NCBI GenBank assembly: GCA_938091145.1
Contig: CALKMS010000161.1
Location: 1-8,850, forward strand
Reading direction: 5' to 3'
Source of the DNA: an uncultured bacterium
GTDB lineage: Bacteria; Actinomycetota; Aquicultoria; SKW223; CALKMS01
DNA length: 8,850 bases
Numbering within the stretch: the first letter of the stretch is position 1; each line of letters opens with the position of its first letter. This document shows positions 5,838 to 8,850 of this stretch, one piece after another. The notes under the pieces are model-generated. The model was not told the DNA's origin, made no database searches, and saw only the letters and a program-made list of their open reading frames with translations. The position numbers and the translations under genes are program-made.

Positions 5838-7583
5838 TTAAAAATTCAGCTTGAAAGGGAAAATTCTACCTTGAGCTTCTATTTTAGCTTCTTTCAAAAA
5901 TTCTTCCAAAGTATATGTACCCTTATCGCCTTCTTTCCTTTTTCTTACAGCCACTCTCTCTTCAGCCACTTCCCGATCGCCAACTACCAACATATAAGGA
6001 ATCCGCTTACTTTCAGCATCCCTAATTTTCCTTCTGATTGTTTCATTGCGCAAATCCGCCAAAACTCGAAAGCCAGCTTCTTCCAACTTCGAAACCACTT
6101 TTAAAGCATATTCATTATGACGATCAGCTAAAGGTAATACCACTATCTGAATCGGAGCAAGCCAGAATGGCAAATCACCGCAATGGTGTTCAAGCAGAGC
6201 CCCCAAAAATCTCTCTAGACTTCCAAGGATTGCTCGATGTATCATAGCCGGCCGATATTGCCGGTTATCCTTATCCCAATAAACTAGTTCAAAGCGCTCA
6301 GGGATGTTAAAGTCTACTTGAATAGTGGTGGCTTGCCAGAGCCTTCCAATAGCGTCTCTTAGCTTAATGTCAATTTTTGGACCATAAAAGACCCCTTCGC
6401 CCGGGTCTTCTTCATACTTCACATTGTGACTTTCTAATGCTTTCCTCAAAGCATTAGTAGCCCGGTTCCAGTTTTCTTGAGAACCCACAAACTTTTCGGG
6501 CTGCGTAGAGAGCTTAACTTCAAATTCTTCAAAAGCAAAAGTTTTCAAAATATAGAAAGAGAAATCGAGGAGAGAAACTATTTCTTCTTCCAGCTGATCG
6601 TATGTACAAAAAATATGAGCATCATCTTGTGTAAAGCCTCTTACCCTCAAAAGTCCGTGTAAAACTCCCGAACGCTCAAAACGGTAAACGGTGCCCAATT
6701 CAAAAAATCGCAAAGGGAATTCTCGATAACTACGGGGTTTGCTCCTGTAAATCAGAATGTGGCCCGGGCAATTCATTGGTTTGACAGCATATTCTTTTTC
6801 TTCAATCTGGAAAAAGTACATATTTTCTCGATAGAAATCAGAATGTCCAGAAATATTCCAAAGGTCACCTTTAAGAATATGGGGAGTTATTACAAACTGG
6901 TAACCTCTCTTCTGGTGCTCTTCTTTAATGAAACTTTCCAAAGTATGGCGTAGGACTGCTCCTTTTGGATGATAAAAAACCAAACCAGCACCCGCTTCTT
7001 CGTGAAAACTGAAAAGATCAAGTTCTTTCCCAAGCCGGCGATGATCCCTTTTTTCTGCTTCCTCTCGCCACTGAAGATACTCTTTAAGTTCCATCTCAGT
7101 CTCAAACGCTGTCCCGTAAATCCTCTGAAGCATCGGGTTGCTTTCCTTTCCCTTCCAGTAAGCCCCTGCTACTGACAAAAGCTTAAATGCTCTTAAATCG
7201 CCCGTGGATTCAAGATGGGGACCACGACAGAGATCGACAAAATCCCCTTGCCAGTAAACCGAAATCTCTTCGCCTTCTGGTATCTCTTTTATTAATTCCA
7301 CTTTATACTTTTCTCCTCGCTCTTCAAAAAGTTTGAGAGCCTCCTCTCGAGAAAGAACTTCCTTCTTAAAAGGAATTTTTCTTTTAATAATCTCTCTCAT
7401 CTTGTCTTCAATCATTGAAAGATCTTCAGAAGAAAGGGTTTTTGCCAAGTCAAAATCATAGTAAAAGCCATCCTCAATAGCCGGCCCGATGCCCAGAAGT
7501 GCATCAGGAAAAAGTTCTTTAACTGCTTGGGCCATAATATGAGAAGCTGAATGACGCAAAACCTCAGTATTCTTCGAAATCAA
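5838..7583 (-). CDS. thrS: Threonyl-tRNA synthetase lacking the TGS domain
   Basis: This enzyme charges tRNA-Thr with threonine and clears Ser-tRNA-Thr. It has 581 residues, about 60 fewer than E. coli ThrRS. The editing domain begins almost at the first codon, with HSASH (H11, H15) and CRGPH (C119, H123), so the N-terminal TGS domain is absent. The class II core has the motif 2 region TVYRFERSGVLHGLLRVRG (298-316). It also has zinc ligands C272 in NCPGH, H323 in DDAHIF and H449 in MIHRAI, and motif 3 RAILGSLERFLGALLEH (450-466). The C-terminal anticodon-binding domain (about 475-575) is complete. An in-frame TAA six codons before the TTG rules out a longer protein from this frame. The start is TTG at 7583 or ATT at 7580; GGAGGT (7587-7592) is 3 bases from the former and 6 from the latter. 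No terminator follows the gene. Confidence 0.96.
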   Translation of the reverse strand: MISKNTEVLRHSASHIMAQAVKELFPDALLGIGPAIEDGFYYDFDLAKTLSSEDLSMIEDKMREIIKRKIPFKKEVLSREEALKLFEERGEKYKVELIKEIPEGEEISVYWQGDFVDLCRGPHLESTGDLRAFKLLSVAGAYWKGKESNPMLQRIYGTAFETEMELKEYLQWREEAEKRDHRRLGKELDLFSFHEEAGAGLVFYHPKGAVLRHTLESFIKEEHQKRGYQFVITPHILKGDLWNISGHSDFYRENMYFFQIEEKEYAVKPMNCPGHILIYRSKPRSYREFPLRFFELGTVYRFERSGVLHGLLRVRGFTQDDAHIFCTYDQLEEEIVSLLDFSFYILKTFAFEEFEVKLSTQPEKFVGSQENWNRATNALRKALESHNVKYEEDPGEGVFYGPKIDIKLRDAIGRLWQATTIQVDFNIPERFELVYWDKDNRQYRPAMIHRAILGSLERFLGALLEHHCGDLPFWLAPIQIVVLPLADRHNEYALKVVSKLEEAGFRVLADLRNETIRRKIRDAESKRIPYMLVVGDREVAEERVAVRKRKEGDKGTYTLEEFLKEAKIEAQGRIFPFKLNF

Positions 7584-7586
7584 ATT

Positions 7587-7592
7587 ACCTCC
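7587..7592 (-). promoter_or_regulatory. thrS ribosome binding site with ambiguous start
   Basis: GGAGGT is the only ribosome binding site in the short stretch between the upstream in-frame stop and the editing domain. The spacer is three bases to TTG, which is unusually short, and six to the next codon ATT, which is normal. Either way the start is non-canonical, because no ATG or GTG is available before residue 17. Confidence 0.75.
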
Positions 7593-7609
7593 AAAAAATT
7601 AGCTTTATT

Positions 7610-7638
7610 ATTTTAACTAATCAAACTACTAAAAACAA
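7610..7638 (-). promoter_or_regulatory. Possible thrS promoter
   Basis: TTGTTT (7638-7633) and TAAAAT (7615-7610) are 17 bases apart. The -10 matches five of six positions but the -35 only three, in very AT-rich DNA where such matches are common. It would give a leader of about 20 bases. No T-box motif or other tRNA-responsive leader is seen upstream of thrS. Confidence 0.25.
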
Positions 7639-7657
7639 AACCAAAAGAAAATGTTGG

Positions 7658-7685
7658 TTTACATCAAATAAAAAAGAGTTAAAAT
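7658..7685 (+). promoter_or_regulatory. Plus-strand promoter for a putative small RNA
   Basis: TTTACA (7658-7663, five of six to TTGACA) and TAAAAT (7680-7685, five of six to TATAAT) are 16 bases apart. The expected start point, seven to eight bases further, falls at 7692-7694, exactly where a GC-rich stem begins. No protein-coding gene follows on this strand. The agreement of promoter, stem start and terminator is the reason for listing it. Confidence 0.45.
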
Positions 7686-7730
7686 TTTACTTAGGTCGGG
7701 GAAAGCTTCTCTGCCAGCTTGCTTAACCAT
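7659..7730 (-). CDS. Possible 23-codon leader peptide upstream of thrS
   Basis: A short frame starts with ATG at 7730, nine bases after a strong AGGAGG (7745-7740), and ends with TAA at 7661-7659, 75 bases before thrS. The peptide begins MVKQAGREAF and ends in a hydrophobic LTLFYLM. It has only one threonine codon, so it is not a classic threonine-attenuation peptide. It lies within the GC-rich hairpin on the opposite strand to the putative small RNA. The good ribosome binding site is its only support; it could be coincidence or a remnant of a lost gene. Confidence 0.25.
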   Translation of the reverse strand: MVKQAGREAFPDLSKILTLFYLM

Positions 7731-7762
7731 AGAGAAGAGCCTCCTAGCCCCGGCCTTTTTTT
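7693..7762 (+). ncRNA. Putative small structured RNA, divergent from thrS
   Basis: A transcript from the promoter at 7658-7685 would begin at about 7693 and end in a seven-base T tract (7756-7762), giving some 70 nt. It would fold as one long hairpin. The outer stem is GGTCGGGG (7694-7701) with CCCCGGCC (7748-7755), and the inner stem is CTTCTCT (7706-7712) with AGAGAAG (7731-7737). An uneven internal loop separates the stems and the terminal loop has 18 bases. The one imperfect pair of the outer stem is G-U in plus-strand RNA but would be a C-A mismatch in minus-strand RNA. The T tract is also on this strand, so both point to plus-strand transcription. It does not resemble tRNA, SRP RNA, tmRNA, a T-box or a riboswitch I know. 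It converges with the 79-residue frame at 7761-8000. Confidence 0.4.
7694..7762 (+). terminator. GC-rich intrinsic terminator hairpin with seven T
   Basis: The 8-bp outer stem (7694-7701 with 7748-7755) followed by T at 7756-7762 has the layout of a rho-independent terminator on the plus strand, although the enclosed region is long. On the minus strand the same hairpin lacks an immediate T tract, so it would terminate poorly there. It may be both the body and the 3' end of the putative small RNA. Confidence 0.6.
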
Positions 7763-8000
7763 AGGCAACCTCTTTCAGACCAACGTCACTTCTTTGACTT
7801 TGAGATAAGACAGTTAGCTTCTCTGAATAAGCAAAAACCACAACTTTTGCTAGAGAAAGGAAAAGCATAAACTCTTTCAAAGCCAGGCTAAAAAGAAGAC
7901 TAAAAAAAGCCAAAACGCCGATAACAAAAACAATTTCAAAGAAACTATAGTAACCACTTTGGATGATAATTCTTAAGACTTCCTTTTCTATTACCCTCAC
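7761..8000 (-). CDS. Hypothetical small membrane protein
   Basis: I do not recognise this 79-residue frame. It starts with GTG at 8000, preceded in frame by a stop five codons earlier. A charged start (MRVIEKEV) is followed by a long hydrophobic stretch at about residues 19-58 (FFEIVFVIGVLAFFSLLFSL, then FMLFLSLAKVVVFAY). This could form one or two membrane helices and ends in a polar tail. There is no ribosome binding site before the GTG. A possible promoter (8010-8038) would place the transcript start about three bases before it, so a leaderless mRNA is conceivable. It sits between a decayed gene and the thrS leader, so it may itself be a remnant; T-rich codons easily generate hydrophobic frames in such DNA. 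Confidence 0.35.
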   Translation of the reverse strand: MRVIEKEVLRIIIQSGYYSFFEIVFVIGVLAFFSLLFSLALKEFMLFLSLAKVVVFAYSEKLTVLSQSQRSDVGLKEVA

Positions 8001-8009
8001 ATCAAATCC

Positions 8010-8038
8010 AGTTTACAATACCCTTACCACAAAATCAA
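8010..8038 (-). promoter_or_regulatory. Possible promoter for the 79-residue frame
   Basis: TTGATT (8038-8033) and TAAACT (8015-8010) are 17 bases apart on the minus strand, each matching four of six consensus positions. The predicted start point near 8003 is almost at the GTG at 8000. In AT-rich DNA this match could be chance. Confidence 0.3.
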
Positions 8039-8813
8039 GTGGTTTTCGAAAATGCCAACCACAATATATAGTATGCGGTTAGACCTAATCTCAAAAGGCT
8101 GTTTGATTTGCTAAGCATCTCGAATCTTTCTTTACCCATTTCTGACTAATCACCTTGAGAAAAACTTTCAAGGAAACCCAGAAAAAACAGCAATTGCTTT
8201 TCTTGTTATGTCCGTTTTTCTCAGTACTTCTCCGAGCCGAAAGTAAGCCATCTCTTTCCGTGCTTTCTCGTCAGAGTTCAAGACTTGGCGATAAAGTTCT
8301 TCTGCTTTCTCAAAATAATTTCTAACATCAGCAGCACAAGCTCGAGCACACTTTCTTATCTTTGAACTTTCAATCACTTCCATCTTTGAGCTTCTCTCCA
8401 CTTCCAAAAATATATAGTTTCAGCGCTTCCTCTTTTTCGCCATTTTCAGCATTTCGTCTACGCTATCTTGTAAAAAAGTTGAGCTCTTTCTCTCATTTTT
8501 CTGCGAACAAAGAAACCATTTCCGCCATAATATCAAATTTGATGAACCATTTTTAAAGCTTCCTTATAGCGAGCGAGAGCCGTTCAAATTCTTTTTTTCA
8601 GAGAACGAGCTTTTAACAAAAAGATAATGATCATGCAAAGATTTTTTCAAACTTTGACAGCTTTGCTCAGATCAGACCAAAACAAGAACCTCTAATATAA
8701 GCCCTGCACGCCACCCTGGTATTCGTCTTTTTCTTTAAAAACAATCGTAAAGCATTCCTTTTGCAAACCATAGAAGAAAAGCTACCAGCAAAGAAAGCTC
8801 AAATGTTTTTCAT
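8035..8813 (-). pseudogene. Decayed tetratricopeptide-repeat (TPR) protein gene
   Basis: No single frame is open, but a protein can be followed on the minus strand through successive frames. Near 8813 an ATG is followed, after a shift, by a hydrophobic N-terminal segment (FELSLLVAFLLWFAKGM), resembling a membrane anchor. Next comes a frame with stops that reads DEYQGGVQGLY, DLSKAVKV and ALARYKEALKMVHQI (about 8730-8540). A second frame reads AENGEKEEALKLY (8450 down). A third, the longest open piece (8407-8168), reads KAEELYRQVLNSDEKARKEM and AYFRLGEVLRK. Finally the first frame resumes with FLGFLESFSQGD and SEMGKERFEMLSKSN, ending at a TGA at 8037-8035. The alternating A, L, Y and A pattern is typical of TPR helices. 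Several stops and at least three frameshifts mark it as inactive. A poor-quality assembly end is the alternative, but the genes elsewhere in the window are intact. Confidence 0.7.
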
Positions 8814-8850
8814 CAAACAAAAAAGAACAAAAATAAAATAAGCAACTTTC

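Noticed and set aside
5811..6247. Two plus-strand frames opposite the 3' end of thrS
   Set aside because: Composition is low-complexity and hydrophobic or random, entirely antisense to the conserved ThrRS anticodon-binding domain.
7584..7760. T-box or threonine attenuator upstream of thrS
   Set aside because: No T-box antiterminator sequence, no run of threonine codons and no terminator with a T tract on the minus strand before thrS.
7693..7762. tRNA gene suggested by the outer stem
   Set aside because: There is no T-loop, D-arm or anticodon arm; it is one long hairpin followed by T.
8362..8556. Plus-strand open frame opposite the TPR remnant
   Set aside because: Serine- and phenylalanine-rich, as expected from the complement of lysine- and glutamate-rich TPR coding sequence; the minus strand carries the recognisable protein pattern.
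1..8850. CRISPR arrays, insertion sequences, attachment sites
   Set aside because: No regularly spaced repeats, no transposase or integrase fragments and no terminal inverted repeats with target duplications were seen.

Overview
The window looks like a chromosomal segment of a low-GC bacterium carrying the conserved translation cluster thrS / infC-rpmI-rplT-pheS-pheT followed by argC. All of it reads on the minus strand, so transcription runs from high to low coordinates. The order thrS-infC-rpmI-rplT-pheS-pheT is widespread in bacteria. Having argC directly after pheST recalls Actinomycetota and some other deep lineages, but the base composition is unlike typical high-GC actinobacteria. I cannot name the phylum from this sequence; an AT-rich or uncultured lineage is my inference.

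Positions 39-5639 hold a tight run of six genes: infC, rpmI, rplT, pheS, pheT and argC. Gaps are 0-24 bases and pheS and pheT overlap by one base. The run is preceded by its own promoter (5779-5806) and a leader of about 130 nt. The leader ends in an intrinsic terminator lying directly against the infC ribosome binding site. An upstream leader segment can form an 11-bp alternative helix that destroys this terminator, so the operon head looks like an attenuator of the kind L20 controls in Firmicutes. infC itself begins with ATT, the rare start codon classically used by this gene.

Positions 5838-7583 hold thrS. It encodes a threonyl-tRNA synthetase with intact editing, catalytic and anticodon-binding domains but no N-terminal TGS domain, and it starts with TTG or possibly ATT. 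Only rpmI and rplT in the window start with ATG.

Positions 7584-8850 are accessory in character. On the plus strand, divergent from thrS, a good promoter lies just before a GC-rich hairpin ending in seven T, which suggests an undescribed small RNA of about 70 nt. A 23-codon reading frame with a strong ribosome binding site runs through the same DNA on the minus strand. Beyond it lie a 79-residue hydrophobic open reading frame (7761-8000) and a decayed gene for a tetratricopeptide-repeat protein (about 8035-8813), whose sequence can be followed through all three frames.

The intact genes supply initiation factor 3, two large-subunit ribosomal proteins and two aminoacyl-tRNA synthetases, so they probably respond together to growth rate. 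argC adds the third step of arginine biosynthesis. The best candidates for something not yet described are the two-state infC leader, the plus-strand small RNA and the TGS-less ThrRS with an unusual start.
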